Shown: positions 55,193 through 64,000 of the stretch, in pieces | Position numbering within the stretch: position 1 is the first letter of the stretch | Layout of the letters: every line of letters starts with the position of its first letter | Assembly: GCF_000524475.1 (NCBI RefSeq) | Contig: NZ_BAVQ01000070.1 | Location: 124,001 to 188,000, forward strand | Source of the DNA: Tomitella biformata AHU 1821 | GTDB taxonomy: Bacteria; Actinomycetota; Actinomycetes; Mycobacteriales; Mycobacteriaceae | DNA: 64,000 bases | Reading direction: 5' to 3' | Position numbers and translations under genes: made by a program | The notes under the pieces: generated by a model | Told to the model about the DNA's origin: nothing | Seen by the model: only the letters and a program-made list of their open reading frames with translations | The model's database searches: none

Positions 55193-56092
55193 GTGCGGAA
55201 ATCTTGGAAGCTGCTGTTCTCGACTTTGATAGCGCTGCTGGTGGCGGTGGTCGTGGCGGGCTGTGGCGTCAACTCGGAGTCCTCAGGCTCCGAGGGTGAA
55301 GTCGGCCCGACGCCGTCGCGCATCATCTCGCTGAGCCCGTCCGCGACGGAGAGCCTGTGGGCGGTCGGCGCGGGGGATCAGGTGGTGGCGGTCGACGACC
55401 AGTCCAACTACCCGGCGGGCGTGCCCACGACCGAGCTGTCCGGCTTCACGCCAAACGTCGAGGCGATCCTCGGCCACTCGCCGGATCTGGTAATCGCGAT
55501 GGACGCGCCGGATGACCTGGCCTCTAGCCTCCAGGCCGCGGGTGTCGAGCTGCTCCAGCTGTCGGCGCCGGCCACCCTCGACGACGCGTACGCCCAGATT
55601 GAGCAGATCGGCGGGGCTACCGGCCACATCGCCGAGGCGGTAGAGCTGGTCAAGAACATGCAGACGGAGATCGCCGCGGCGGTCGCGAGTGTGCCGGCCG
55701 CGGAGACGCCGCTGACCTACTTCCACGAGCTCGACGACACCCTCTACACCGTCACCAGCGCGTCGTTCCTCGGCCAGGTTTACGGACTGTTCGGCCTGGA
55801 CAACATCGCCGACGCGGTCGGAGCCGGCAACCCGTACCCGCAGCTGCAGTCGGAGTATGTGGTGTCCGCGAACCCGTCGGTGATCTTCCTCGCCGACGCC
55901 CAGTGCTGTTCGGTCACCGCCGAGACGGTGGGCGCGCGGGCCGGCTGGGCCGAGGTCGCCGCGGTCAAGGACGGCCGCATCTACGCGCTCGACGCTGACA
56001 TTGCGAGCCGGTGGGGCCCGCGGATCGTCGACATGGTCGAGTCGCTGGCGCAGATCATGCAGAGCAGTCCCGCCCCGCAGCCCGTGCGGTGA
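55193..56092 (+). CDS. btuF: Cobalamin ABC transporter substrate-binding lipoprotein
   Basis: A 299-residue periplasmic-type binding lipoprotein. The lipobox VAGC ends the signal LIALLVAVVVAGC. The fold is helical backbone-type (cluster A-II): RIISLSPSATESLWAVGAGDQV at the start and DGRIYALDADIASRWGPRI at the end. GTG 55193 follows GAAGGA by 8 bases. B12 specificity is inferred from the upstream riboswitch and the downstream btuC, btuD and cobU-like genes; siderophore binding proteins share the fold. It overlaps btuC by four bases. Confidence 0.92.
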   Translation: MRKSWKLLFSTLIALLVAVVVAGCGVNSESSGSEGEVGPTPSRIISLSPSATESLWAVGAGDQVVAVDDQSNYPAGVPTTELSGFTPNVEAILGHSPDLVIAMDAPDDLASSLQAAGVELLQLSAPATLDDAYAQIEQIGGATGHIAEAVELVKNMQTEIAAAVASVPAAETPLTYFHELDDTLYTVTSASFLGQVYGLFGLDNIADAVGAGNPYPQLQSEYVVSANPSVIFLADAQCCSVTAETVGARAGWAEVAAVKDGRIYALDADIASRWGPRIVDMVESLAQIMQSSPAPQPVR

Positions 56093-57120
56093 CCAGCACT
56101 GGGACCACCCGCAAGACCCTGATCGTGATCGCGGCGGTGGTGGTGCTGTTCGGCGCGCTGCTGTGCTCGACGCTGGTGGGGCCGGCCGGACTGTCCCCGC
56201 GGGGCGTCCTGCTGGACCTGCTCAACGCGGTGCCGCTGGTCGATGTCGACTCCGGCCTGACCGCGCAGCAGCACGCCATCCTGTGGAACATCAGGCTGCC
56301 GCGCGTCGTGCTTGGCACCCTGGTGGGTGCGACCCTCGCTATCGCGGGGGCCGCCTACCAGGGCGTATTCCGCAATCCTCTGGCTGATCCGTACCTGCTG
56401 GGCGTCTCCAGCGGCGCGGGGCTGGGGGCGACGCTCGCAATCGTGGCGGGTCTGGGGGCGGGGACCTTCGGCATTCCCGTGGCCGCGTTCGTCGGTGGTG
56501 TGGCGGCGGTGACGGCCACCTACATGCTGGGACGCAGCGTGGGCGGGAACCGCAGCGAGGTCGTGATCATCCTCGCGGGCGTTGCGGTGGCGGCCTTCGC
56601 GAACGCGGGCCAGACCTTCGTGATGCAGCGCTACAGCGACTCCCTCAAGCAGGTGTACTCGTGGCTGCTGGGGCGGCTGAGCACCAATGGGTGGACGGAT
56701 GTGGTGGTGGTGTTGCCGTACGTGGCGGTGACCATCGTCGTGATCCTGCTGTTCGGGCGGATGCTCGATGTGATGGCGGTCGGCGACGTCGAGGCCGCCA
56801 GCCTGGGCGTCAACCCGGCGCGGGTCCGCCTGCTCCTGGTGGCGATCGCGACGCTGGGCACCGCGGCCGTGGTCAGCGTCAGCGGCCTGATCGGTTTCGT
56901 CGGCATTGTGGTGCCCCATGCGGTGCGCCTGCTCGTCGGCCCGGGCCATCGGCTGTTGCTGCCCCTGTCGCTGGTGGTGGGCGCGACATTCCTGGTGCTC
57001 GCCGACCTGCTGGCGCGGACCGTGATGTCGCCGGCCGAGCTGCCGATCGGCGTTGTGACGGCGGCGATCGGCGCCCCGTTCTTCCTGGTGGTCCTGCGGC
57101 GTAGCCGGGGCGTGGCATGA
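56089..57120 (+). CDS. btuC: Cobalamin ABC transporter permease
   Basis: A 343-residue permease of the FecCD/BtuC type with about ten hydrophobic helices. GAAYQGVFRNPLADPYLLGVSSG is the conserved loop of the family, and GFVGIVVPHAVRLLVGPGHR the cytoplasmic motif that contacts the ATPase. GTG 56089 overlaps btuF's stop. Heterotrimer partners are btuF and btuD; together they import B12 or cobinamides. Substrate assigned through riboswitch context. Confidence 0.93.
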   Translation: MTSTGTTRKTLIVIAAVVVLFGALLCSTLVGPAGLSPRGVLLDLLNAVPLVDVDSGLTAQQHAILWNIRLPRVVLGTLVGATLAIAGAAYQGVFRNPLADPYLLGVSSGAGLGATLAIVAGLGAGTFGIPVAAFVGGVAAVTATYMLGRSVGGNRSEVVIILAGVAVAAFANAGQTFVMQRYSDSLKQVYSWLLGRLSTNGWTDVVVVLPYVAVTIVVILLFGRMLDVMAVGDVEAASLGVNPARVRLLLVAIATLGTAAVVSVSGLIGFVGIVVPHAVRLLVGPGHRLLLPLSLVVGATFLVLADLLARTVMSPAELPIGVVTAAIGAPFFLVVLRRSRGVA

Positions 57121-57133
57121 CGGCGGTGTTGGC

Positions 57134-57955
57134 ATGACGACGGTGCTGAGCTGCTCGGACCTGAGCGCGACCCGCGGTGGCCAGTCGGTGCTGCGCGGGG
57201 TCGACCTGCGGGTGGATTGCGGCGACTGGGTCTCGGTGGTGGGGCCCAACGGGGCGGGCAAGACAACGCTGTTGCATGTGCTGGCGGGACTGCTGCCGGT
57301 GGGCAAGGGGACGCGGATCACCGGCCAGCTGATGGTGGGCGGCCTGGATCCGCTGTCCGCGAGCCGACGCGAGATGTCCCGGGCCGTGGCGCTGATGCCG
57401 CAGCGCCCGGTGGTCCCCGAGGGAGTCAGCGTCGCCGAGCTGATCTCGCTGGGCCGCACCCCGCACCTGCCGCGGTTCGGCGTGGAGTCGGCGGCGGACC
57501 GCCAGGTGGTGGAGGAGATCATCGACCGGCTCGACCTCGGTGGGCTGGCTGGCCGGCAGGCGACGCACCTGTCCGGCGGCGAGCTGCAGCGGGTGGTGCT
57601 CGGCCGAGCCCTTGCGCAGCAGCCGCAGATCCTGCTGCTGGACGAGCCGACGAGCGCGCTCGACATCGGCCATCAGCAGCAGGTGCTCGAGCTCGTCGAG
57701 AGCATGCGGGTGGCGGATGGCATCACGGTGGTCGCGGCGATGCACGACCTCACGCTGGCCAGCCAATATGGACGGCGGATGCTGATGATGGCCGACGGCA
57801 CGGTGGTGGCCGACGGCTCCGCCGCGGAAGTCTTGCGGGCTGACCGGATCGCGGAGGTGTACGGCGCCCGCGTCGAGGTCCTCGAACGCGGCGGCCTGCT
57901 GGCGGTGCTGCCGCTGCGCCCGCCCGCTGCCGCACTTGACGAGGAGGTTCGCTGA
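57134..57955 (+). CDS. btuD: Cobalamin ABC transporter ATP-binding protein
   Basis: A 273-residue ATPase with Walker A GPNGAGKTT, the Q-loop in ALMPQRP, signature LSGGELQR, Walker B LLLDEPTSALD and the His switch in AMHDLTL. It drives B12 uptake through BtuC. The start ATG 57134 is 13 bp after btuC's end; an earlier ATG (57117) gives only a 6-codon ORF. Its stop overlaps the next gene's start (TGATG). Confidence 0.93.
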   Translation: MTTVLSCSDLSATRGGQSVLRGVDLRVDCGDWVSVVGPNGAGKTTLLHVLAGLLPVGKGTRITGQLMVGGLDPLSASRREMSRAVALMPQRPVVPEGVSVAELISLGRTPHLPRFGVESAADRQVVEEIIDRLDLGGLAGRQATHLSGGELQRVVLGRALAQQPQILLLDEPTSALDIGHQQQVLELVESMRVADGITVVAAMHDLTLASQYGRRMLMMADGTVVADGSAAEVLRADRIAEVYGARVEVLERGGLLAVLPLRPPAAALDEEVR

Positions 57956-59310
57956 TGGAGATTCTGCTGCTCGGCACCGGCAGCGCGGACGGGTGGCCGA
58001 GCCCGTTCTGCGGCTGCGCCTCCTGCGCGGCGGCGCAGGGCAATGTGCGTGGCCAGACGGCGGCGCTGGTCGACCAGACCCTGATGCTGGACTGCGGGCC
58101 GGAAGCCCCACGCGCCGCGGTCCGGGCGGGGCACACCCTGAAGCACGTGCGCCACATTCTGTTCACGCACGGCCATCCCGACCATGTGGGGCCGGCGGCG
58201 CTGTTGTTCCGGCACTGGGCCGACCGTGCCGAGCCCCTGGACTTGGTGGGGCCGAAGGAGGCGCTGGATCAGTGCCGGGACTGGGTGGGCCCGGCGGACC
58301 TGGTGCGCTTTCTCGAGGTCGAGCCCGGGGATTCGGTGGACTTGGTCTCCGAGCGCGGCGCCTACCGGGTACAGGTGCTCGAGGCCGCGCATCCGTCGGT
58401 GCTGGGCGGCGGCGCGGTGCTCTACGACGTCTCGCGTGGCAGTCACCGACTCTTGTGGGCCACTGACACCGGGCCGCTGCCCGCCGGGACCCACGCGGCG
58501 ATCGCGGGCGCGGGCTTCGACGCGGTGTTCCTCGAGGAGACCTTCGGCAACCTGCGCGGGCACAACGCCGGCCATCACGATCTGGAGTCCTTCCCCCGGA
58601 CCCTGGCCCAGCTGCGCGAATCCGGGGCGGCCAACGCGGCGACGGAGGTGGTCGCTGTACATCTGAGCCACTACAACCCGCCGCCGAACGAGCTGGCGGA
58701 GATACTGCGCGGGTGGGGGGCACGCGCCGGTGCGGACGGAGAGATCATGAAACTTGGCCAGGGTGACAGTCAGGGCGCGGGTGCTGCCAGCCGCACGCTG
58801 GTGCTCGGCGGGGTGCGGTCCGGGAAGTCCGTGCACGCCGAGGAACTGCTGGCGGCCGAGCCCGCTGTGACATACCTGGCGACGGGCGGCAGCGGGCGCG
58901 ATGATCCAGAGTGGGCCGCGCGGGTGGAGCTGCACCAGGGGCGGCGGCCGGCGGCTTGGCGCACAGCCGAGACCGTCGAGATAGCGGAGCTGCTGCGCAC
59001 GGCCACGATCCCGATCCTGCTGGACTGCCTCGGCACGTGGCTGACCGCGCGGATCGACCTGCGCGAGGCCTGGGATGGCGGGCCCATCGAGCTCGTGGAG
59101 GAGGACATGCGGGAACTGGTCGCGGCGTGGCGGGCCTGCCCCGCGCGGGCGGTCGCGGTCAGCAACGAGGTCGGCAGCGGCGTGGTGCCGGCGACGGCAT
59201 CGGGGCGGCTGTTCCGGGACCTGCTCGGCAAACTGAACTCGCAGATGGCGGCCGAGTCCGAGCAGGTGGTGCTCGTCGTCGCCGGTATCCCGGTGCCGTT
59301 GCGGGGCTGA
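57955..59310 (+). CDS. Fusion of PhnP-type metallo-beta-lactamase-fold hydrolase and CobU-like adenosylcobinamide kinase
   Basis: A 451-residue two-domain protein. Residues 1-265 form an MBL-fold hydrolase with metal motif FTHGHPDHVG and a Cys cluster FCGCASCAA like that of PhnP. Residues 275-451 form a CobU domain: P-loop VLGGVRSGKSVHAEELL, and C-terminal SNEVGSGVVPATASGRLFRD. CobU phosphorylates and guanylylates adenosylcobinamide in B12 salvage. As the fourth gene of the riboswitch-controlled operon it fits the salvage of imported cobinamides. The role of the MBL domain is unknown; both domains keep catalytic motifs. Confidence 0.88.
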   Translation: MEILLLGTGSADGWPSPFCGCASCAAAQGNVRGQTAALVDQTLMLDCGPEAPRAAVRAGHTLKHVRHILFTHGHPDHVGPAALLFRHWADRAEPLDLVGPKEALDQCRDWVGPADLVRFLEVEPGDSVDLVSERGAYRVQVLEAAHPSVLGGGAVLYDVSRGSHRLLWATDTGPLPAGTHAAIAGAGFDAVFLEETFGNLRGHNAGHHDLESFPRTLAQLRESGAANAATEVVAVHLSHYNPPPNELAEILRGWGARAGADGEIMKLGQGDSQGAGAASRTLVLGGVRSGKSVHAEELLAAEPAVTYLATGGSGRDDPEWAARVELHQGRRPAAWRTAETVEIAELLRTATIPILLDCLGTWLTARIDLREAWDGGPIELVEEDMRELVAAWRACPARAVAVSNEVGSGVVPATASGRLFRDLLGKLNSQMAAESEQVVLVVAGIPVPLRG

Positions 59311-59335
59311 TCAGAAAGTGGGCTGATCAAAAAGT
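59304..59335. repeat. Two 16-bp tandem repeats at the end of the CobU fusion gene
   Basis: GGGCTGATCAGAAAGT and GGGCTGATCAAAAAGT in tandem, one mismatch. The first copy holds the stop codon TGA of the fusion gene. A partly similar third copy follows into the HNH gene's end. Confidence 0.75.
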
Positions 59336-59342
59336 GGGAGGG

Positions 59343-60920
59343 TCAAAACGGGGGCGGGTCATCCGGGCTCCAGCCGAACTTCTCCCAGTTCTCCGCGATC
59401 CGCTCCCGCTGGCGTGCGGCCCGGGCACGAGTTCTCTCGGCGTTTTCACGGAGCCTGCGGGTGTGCTGGCGGTTGCGCTCCGCCCGCACCTTCGCCGCCT
59501 TGTCCTCCTGGCGAGTTCGTCTGCGGCGCTGGGATTTTGCTGTGTTCTGAGATTTTTTGGGGTCCACCACTTCGTCGGGGGTGATGCCCAGCACGGACAG
59601 CAGTCCCGCGGCCGGGGTCCGGTAGAGCAGTCCGATGGGCGAGGCCAAAATGATGTCGCCGTTGTCGTCCCGGCTCTCGTCCCAAAGCCCGGAGTGCTTG
59701 ATGCGGTGGTGATTGCGGCAGTACGGCGTGAGCCCACCGGATGTGGTGGGACCGCCCTCACCCGGATTCTCGTGGTCGAAGGGCGTCGTATGGTCCAGAT
59801 CGCAGTTCCAGGCGGGGGCATCACAGTGCGGCCATTGGCACATGCCGCCGAGAATTCGGACCCAGGTGTCGAGTGCGGCCGAGGGGCGGTAACGCAGGGC
59901 CGATTCCGGTGGCGAGGACCTGGGGGATGCCCGCTCTGCCGTGACGTCGTCAGGCAGCTGCACCGGCGCGAGATCCGCGTCCTTGGCGATATTGCGGGCG
60001 TGGTCGGCATCGACGAGCCCGTGGCCGTCGAGATAGCCGGGCTCTTCGTCCTCGCCGGCGAGGGTGGAGCCCAACATGATCAGGTGCACCAAGGGCTTGC
60101 GGGCGGTCGCCAGGGGCATACCCGTGTGGGCGCAGTCCGGGTTCCCGCAAAGGCAACGTAGCGCAGACTGCCCGTCGACCAGGGCCATGAGACCGTCGGC
60201 CTTGCGCTGGTCGAAGGTGCGGCCGTCCTTTCGGCATACAGTGCCGGCGAGCTCGCGCAGACGGCTGTCGAGCTTGCGGCCGTCTTCTGCGGGCAGGCTG
60301 CCGTTTAGGAACACGCTGCCGTTGTCCTCCGGGCTGATGCCGACATAACGCCCGTCCCGCTTGCGTTCGCGGCGCTCGCGGACGCCGTCCGGATCGAGTT
60401 TGTTGATGACGCGGCCCACCGCGTTGGTCAGGCGCTTGCCGGTGAGGCCGTGGTGCTTGTTGCCGGGGCCGGCGAGGATCTTTTTGAGCGACTCCTTCTC
60501 GACGGTGTCGATGAGGTCCTCGCCGATATTGGCGGTGGCGGAGTCGATCTGACGGGCCCGATAGGTGTCCAGCTGGCCCAACTTGAGCGCCTCGCGTACG
60601 CGGGGGAGGCGGTCTCGCAGGGACATCGCGAGGCCGATGAGCCCGCCTGCCTGGGTCCGGCTGACGGTGATCGCGACACCGATCTCGGATTCCACGAGTT
60701 CGACGGCGTCGGAGGTCATTACTCCGATCTTGTGGTAATCCTCCGTGCGCTGGTCGGTGAATTGCGCGACGGCCGCGAGCTTGGCCTCCGAGAAGGATGC
60801 CTCTAATCGATGCAGGTCATCCAATAGGTTTGCGACCGCGATGGCGCTCAACGTGGCGGGATCCGGCAGAGACTCGCGCCAGTGGGAAAGATCGCCCAAA
60901 ATCTTCAAATCCGCGAGCAT
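59343..60920 (-). CDS. HNH endonuclease, DUF222 / 13E12 repeat family
   Basis: A 525-residue protein. The N-terminal DUF222 region (about 1-340) is helical, with ARQIDSATANIGEDL. The HNH nuclease domain follows (about 350-440): CQWPHCDAPAWNCDLDHTTP, then LTPYCRNHHRIKHSG, with all zinc and catalytic His/Asn residues. A very basic C-terminal tail (RRRRTRQEDKAAK) is present. 13E12 proteins are abundant, often mobile, in mycobacteriales; role unknown, perhaps a homing or repair nuclease. ATG 60920 is preferred, with GGGGGT upstream; 60950 and 60974 are alternatives. Confidence 0.87.
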   Translation of the reverse strand: MLADLKILGDLSHWRESLPDPATLSAIAVANLLDDLHRLEASFSEAKLAAVAQFTDQRTEDYHKIGVMTSDAVELVESEIGVAITVSRTQAGGLIGLAMSLRDRLPRVREALKLGQLDTYRARQIDSATANIGEDLIDTVEKESLKKILAGPGNKHHGLTGKRLTNAVGRVINKLDPDGVRERRERKRDGRYVGISPEDNGSVFLNGSLPAEDGRKLDSRLRELAGTVCRKDGRTFDQRKADGLMALVDGQSALRCLCGNPDCAHTGMPLATARKPLVHLIMLGSTLAGEDEEPGYLDGHGLVDADHARNIAKDADLAPVQLPDDVTAERASPRSSPPESALRYRPSAALDTWVRILGGMCQWPHCDAPAWNCDLDHTTPFDHENPGEGGPTTSGGLTPYCRNHHRIKHSGLWDESRDDNGDIILASPIGLLYRTPAAGLLSVLGITPDEVVDPKKSQNTAKSQRRRRTRQEDKAAKVRAERNRQHTRRLRENAERTRARAARQRERIAENWEKFGWSPDDPPPF

Positions 60921-61089
60921 CGGATACCCCCATTGGTTCGATGTTGTCATCCATCGTATATCCATTCGTATCAAATCGGAAGGGATTTCAGGGAAATCAA
61001 ATATGCCCGGCAGACATGTCAGAGCCTGCTGCTAGATTTCGAGCAACGAGAATCGCCCGTCAACAACCAGGGCAATAAGGGAGCGCAAA

Positions 61090-62106
61090 GTGGCAAGCAC
61101 TGAATTGAAGCTTGGGTTCAAGGCGTCGGCGGAGCAGTTCGGCCCGCGTGAGCTAGTCGAGATCGCGGTGCTCGCCGAAAAACACGGCATGGACTCCGCC
61201 ACCGTGTCCGACCACTTCCAGCCCTGGCGCCACGAGGGCGGGCACGCCCCGTTCTCTATTGCGTGGATGGCGGCGGTCGGCGAGCGCACCGAGCGAATCC
61301 AGCTCGGCACCTCCGTGTTGACCCCGACCTTCCGCTACAACCCGGCCGTGATCGCGCAGGCCTTCGCGACGATGGGCTGCCTGTTCCCGGGCCGCGTGAT
61401 GCTCGGTGTGGGCACCGGGGAGGCGCTCAACGAGATCGCCACGGGCTTCACGGGTGAGTGGCCCGCGTTCAAGGAGCGCTTCGCCCGGCTGCGTGAGTCC
61501 GTGCGGCTGATGCGGGAGCTGTGGACCGGGGACCGCATCGACTTCGACGGTGACTACTACTCCACCCGCGGCGCGTCGATCTACGACGTGCCCGAGGGCG
61601 GCATTCCCGTTTATATCGCCGCTGGCGGGCCTGTTGTGGCGCGTTATGCGGGCCGGGCGGGGGACGGGTTCATCTGCACGTCGGGCAAGGGCATGGATCT
61701 GTACACCGAGAAGCTGATCCCCGCGGTGCACGAGGGCGCGGCGAAGGTGGAGCGGGATGTCGCCGAGATCGACAAGATGATCGAAATCAAAATCTCCTAC
61801 GACACCGACCATGAGAAGGCGCTGGAGAACACCCGGTTCTGGGCGCCGCTGTCGCTGACGGCGGAGCAGAAGCACTCCATTGACGACCCGATCGAGATGG
61901 AGCGGGCCGCGGATCTGTTGCCGATCGAGCAGATCGCGAAGCGGTGGATTGTGGCCTCGGACCCGGAGGATGCCGTCGCGCAGGTTAAGCAGTACACGGA
62001 TGCGGGCCTGAACCACTTGGTCTTCCACGCTCCCGGCCATGACCAGCGCCGCTTCCTGGAACTGTTCGAGCGGGACTTGGCGCCGCGTCTGCGCGCCCTC
62101 GGATAA
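61090..62106 (+). CDS. fgd: F420-dependent glucose-6-phosphate dehydrogenase
   Basis: A 338-residue TIM-barrel enzyme of the luciferase-like family that oxidises glucose-6-phosphate and reduces cofactor F420. [20 protein letters not shown] and [20 protein letters not shown] match mycobacterial Fgd1 (Rv0407). The glycine loop [17 protein letters not shown] is characteristic. GTG 61090 was chosen because GGGAG and its context lie upstream and the length matches. Reduced F420 feeds nitroreductases and other F420 enzymes. It is followed by pta as in M. tuberculosis. Confidence 0.95.
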   Translation: MASTELKLGFKASAEQFGPRELVEIAVLAEKHGMDSATVSDHFQPWRHEGGHAPFSIAWMAAVGERTERIQLGTSVLTPTFRYNPAVIAQAFATMGCLFPGRVMLGVGTGEALNEIATGFTGEWPAFKERFARLRESVRLMRELWTGDRIDFDGDYYSTRGASIYDVPEGGIPVYIAAGGPVVARYAGRAGDGFICTSGKGMDLYTEKLIPAVHEGAAKVERDVAEIDKMIEIKISYDTDHEKALENTRFWAPLSLTAEQKHSIDDPIEMERAADLLPIEQIAKRWIVASDPEDAVAQVKQYTDAGLNHLVFHAPGHDQRRFLELFERDLAPRLRALG

Positions 62107-62154
62107 GCAACGCTGGGCTGACGGCTGTCGGCGGTCCCCACTACGCTGTCAGCC

Positions 62155-64000
62155 ATGACCGCCGAGCCAAGGGCCTCCAGCATCTTCATCGCCTCCCCGG
62201 AGGGGAACACAGGTAAGTCGACCATCGCGCTGGGGCTGCTGCACTTGTTGGCAGCCTCGGCCGCGCGGGTGGGTGTGTTCCGGCCGATCGCGAGGTCGAC
62301 GGAGGAGCCGGACTACATCCTCGAGCTGATGCTTGAGCATGCCACCGCGAATCTGAGCTACGAGCAATGCCTCGGTGTGACCTACGAGCGGGTGCACGAG
62401 GACCCGGAGTCCGCGCTCAGCGAGATCGTGGCCGCGTACCACGAGGTCGAGAGCCAGTGCGATGCCGTCGTCATCATCGGCAGCGACTACACGGATGTCG
62501 TCAGCCCCACCGAGCTGACGTTCAACGCGCGCATCGCGGTCAACCTCGGGGCGCCGGTGCTGGTGGCGATCAGCGGCCGCGAGCGCACCGCATCCGAGAT
62601 CGAGAAGATCGCCCAGATGTGCCTGTCCGAGCTGCGCGCCGTCAAGGCGCACGCGGTCGCGATCATCGTCAACCGCAGCGACCCGGACCAGCTCGACGCC
62701 ATCAAGACCGCAGTCGGCGCAACCGAGCTGCCCGCGTGGGTGCTGCCGGAGGTGCCGCTGCTGGTCGCGCCCACGATGGGGGAACTGCGCGACGCAATGG
62801 GCGGCGAGCTGTACTCGGGCGACCCGGAGCTGCTGCGCCGCGAGGCGATGAGCGTGATGGTCGGCGGCATGACCGCCGAGCACATCCTCGAGCGTGTCCA
62901 AGAGGGGCAGGTCGTGATCGTCCCGGCGGATCGCTCCGACGTCCTCCTAGCGCTGGTGATGGCGCACGAGGCCGAGGGCTTCCCATCCCTGGCCGGCATT
63001 ATCTTGAACGGCGGCCTCATGCCGCACCCGGCGATCGACGCTCTGGTCAAGGGCCTCAAGCCGCGGCTGCCACTGGTCACCTCGGAGTTCGGCACGTATA
63101 AAACGGCGGAGACGGCGTCGCGCACCCGGGGCCGCGTGGGCGTGGGCTCGATGCGCAAGGTGGACACCGCGCTGGCCGTGATGGAGCAGCACATCGACGG
63201 GCCGGCGCTGCTGGGCCGGATGCAGGTGCAGATCCCGTCGGTGGTCACCCCGCAGATGTTCGAGTACCACCTGCTGGACCGGGCCCGGAACGACCGCAAG
63301 CACATCGTGCTGCCGGAGGGCTCCGACGACCGCATCCTGCGTGCCGCGGGCCGGCTGATGCGCCGGCGCATCGTGAACCTGACGATCCTCGGCGACGAGA
63401 CCGCGATCCGGCAGCGCGGCGCGGAGCTGGGCCTCGAGATCGACGATGCGCAAATCCTCGACCCCGCCACCTCGGAGTTCCGCGAGGAGTTCACGGAGGA
63501 GTACACGAGGCTGCGCGCCCACAAGGGCATGACCAAGGACCGGGCCGCCGAGGTGCTGAACGACATCTCCTACTTCGGCACCATGATGGTGCACCTGGGC
63601 AAGGCTGACGGCATGGTCTCCGGCGCGATCCACACCACCGCGCACACCATCCGCCCGGCCTTCGAGATCATCAAGACGGTGCCCGACGTGTCCACGGTGT
63701 CCAGCATTTTCCTAATGTGCCTGTCGGACCGGGTCCTCGCCTATGGCGACTGTGCCGTCGTGCCCGATCCCACTGCCACGCAACTCGCGGACATCGCGAT
63801 CTCCTCGGCGCAGACGGCCGCGCAGTTCGGCATCGACCCCAAAGTCGCGATGTTGTCCTATTCGACGGGGGAGTCCGGCTCCGGCGCGGACGTGGACAAG
63901 GTGCGGGAGGCGACGGCGCTGGTGCGCGAACGCCGCCCGGACCTGCTGGTGGAGGGGCCCATCCAGTACGACGCGGCCGTCGAGCCGAGCGTTGCCGCCT
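62155..64000 (+). CDS. pta: Phosphate acetyltransferase, 3' end outside window
   Basis: The visible 615 residues are a long-form Pta that converts acetyl-CoA and phosphate to acetyl phosphate and CoA. Residues 1-220 are the P-loop/BioD-like domain (IASPEGNTGKSTIALG), about 220-340 the DRTGG-like domain, and the PTA_PTB domain begins at about 370 with HIVLPEGSDDRILRAAGRL. About 75-90 C-terminal residues are missing at the window edge. ATG 62155 is 48 bp after fgd. In M. tuberculosis the ackA gene follows, which would complete acetate formation here; not visible. Confidence 0.93.
   Translation, partial: MTAEPRASSIFIASPEGNTGKSTIALGLLHLLAASAARVGVFRPIARSTEEPDYILELMLEHATANLSYEQCLGVTYERVHEDPESALSEIVAAYHEVESQCDAVVIIGSDYTDVVSPTELTFNARIAVNLGAPVLVAISGRERTASEIEKIAQMCLSELRAVKAHAVAIIVNRSDPDQLDAIKTAVGATELPAWVLPEVPLLVAPTMGELRDAMGGELYSGDPELLRREAMSVMVGGMTAEHILERVQEGQVVIVPADRSDVLLALVMAHEAEGFPSLAGIILNGGLMPHPAIDALVKGLKPRLPLVTSEFGTYKTAETASRTRGRVGVGSMRKVDTALAVMEQHIDGPALLGRMQVQIPSVVTPQMFEYHLLDRARNDRKHIVLPEGSDDRILRAAGRLMRRRIVNLTILGDETAIRQRGAELGLEIDDAQILDPATSEFREEFTEEYTRLRAHKGMTKDRAAEVLNDISYFGTMMVHLGKADGMVSGAIHTTAHTIRPAFEIIKTVPDVSTVSSIFLMCLSDRVLAYGDCAVVPDPTATQLADIAISSAQTAAQFGIDPKVAMLSYSTGESGSGADVDKVREATALVRERRPDLLVEGPIQYDAAVEPSVAA

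Noticed and set aside
57117-57137. Extra short ORF between btuC and btuD
   Set aside because: ATG 57117 reaches a stop after six codons; only a translation-coupling role is possible.

Overview
The window is 64 kb of high-GC actinobacterial DNA, almost certainly from a mycolate-producing Mycobacteriales genome. The evidence is a full yrbE-mce lipid importer operon, F420-dependent glucose-6-phosphate dehydrogenase, mycofactocin-type short-chain dehydrogenases, a 13E12-type HNH protein, and a housekeeping backbone whose genes match, from memory, Mycobacterium tuberculosis Rv0357c-Rv0408 (clpB, Rv0383c-like, pyrE, TrmH, DedA, fba, DUF3151, site-2 protease, Rv0358-like, purA, rhodanese, metZ, fgd, pta). 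I cannot name the genus. No rRNA, tRNA or CRISPR array was seen.

Region 1 (1-8.3 kb) is a catabolic island: the C-terminal part of an acyl-CoA synthetase, a PadR regulator, a frameshifted pyridoxamine-phosphate-oxidase-like gene, an HSL-type esterase, an IclR regulator, three short-chain dehydrogenases and a Baeyer-Villiger monooxygenase. Together they could take an alcohol to a ketone, an ester or lactone, an acid and an acyl-CoA. Region 2 (8.3-31.4 kb) is mostly backbone: clpB behind a composite HspR/SigH-like promoter, pyrE, a TrmH methyltransferase, fbaA, proteases and purA. It is interrupted by a frameshifted TnpB-like nuclease (16.4-18.2 kb) and a two-gene phosphonatase-like/FAD-oxidase pair (20.4-22.3 kb).

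Region 3 (31.35-51.2 kb) is the most interesting. It is an 18-kb run of minus-strand genes: yrbEA-yrbEB-mceABCDEF preceded by CoA-transferase, aldehyde dehydrogenase, homogentisate-dioxygenase-like, CrtC/AttH-like, MpaB-like (DUF2236), alpha/beta-hydrolase and Tat-exported multicopper oxidase genes. A divergent secreted lipase-like/TetR/DUF456 operon adjoins it. A near-identical 15-bp palindrome lies in front of both yrbEA and the multicopper oxidase/lipase promoters, so the two blocks look like one regulon. The enzyme set (phenol oxidase, isoprenoid-chain oxygenase and hydratase families, aromatic ring cleavage, aldehyde and CoA chemistry, lipid importer) suggests uptake and degradation of a hydrophobic, possibly prenylated, phenolic compound.

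Region 4 (51.2-64 kb) holds an SRPBCC protein, ferredoxin-NADP reductase, rhodanese and metZ. A cobalamin riboswitch follows, ahead of btuF-btuC-btuD and a metallo-beta-lactamase/CobU fusion. The end of the window has an HNH protein, fgd and a pta gene truncated by the window edge.
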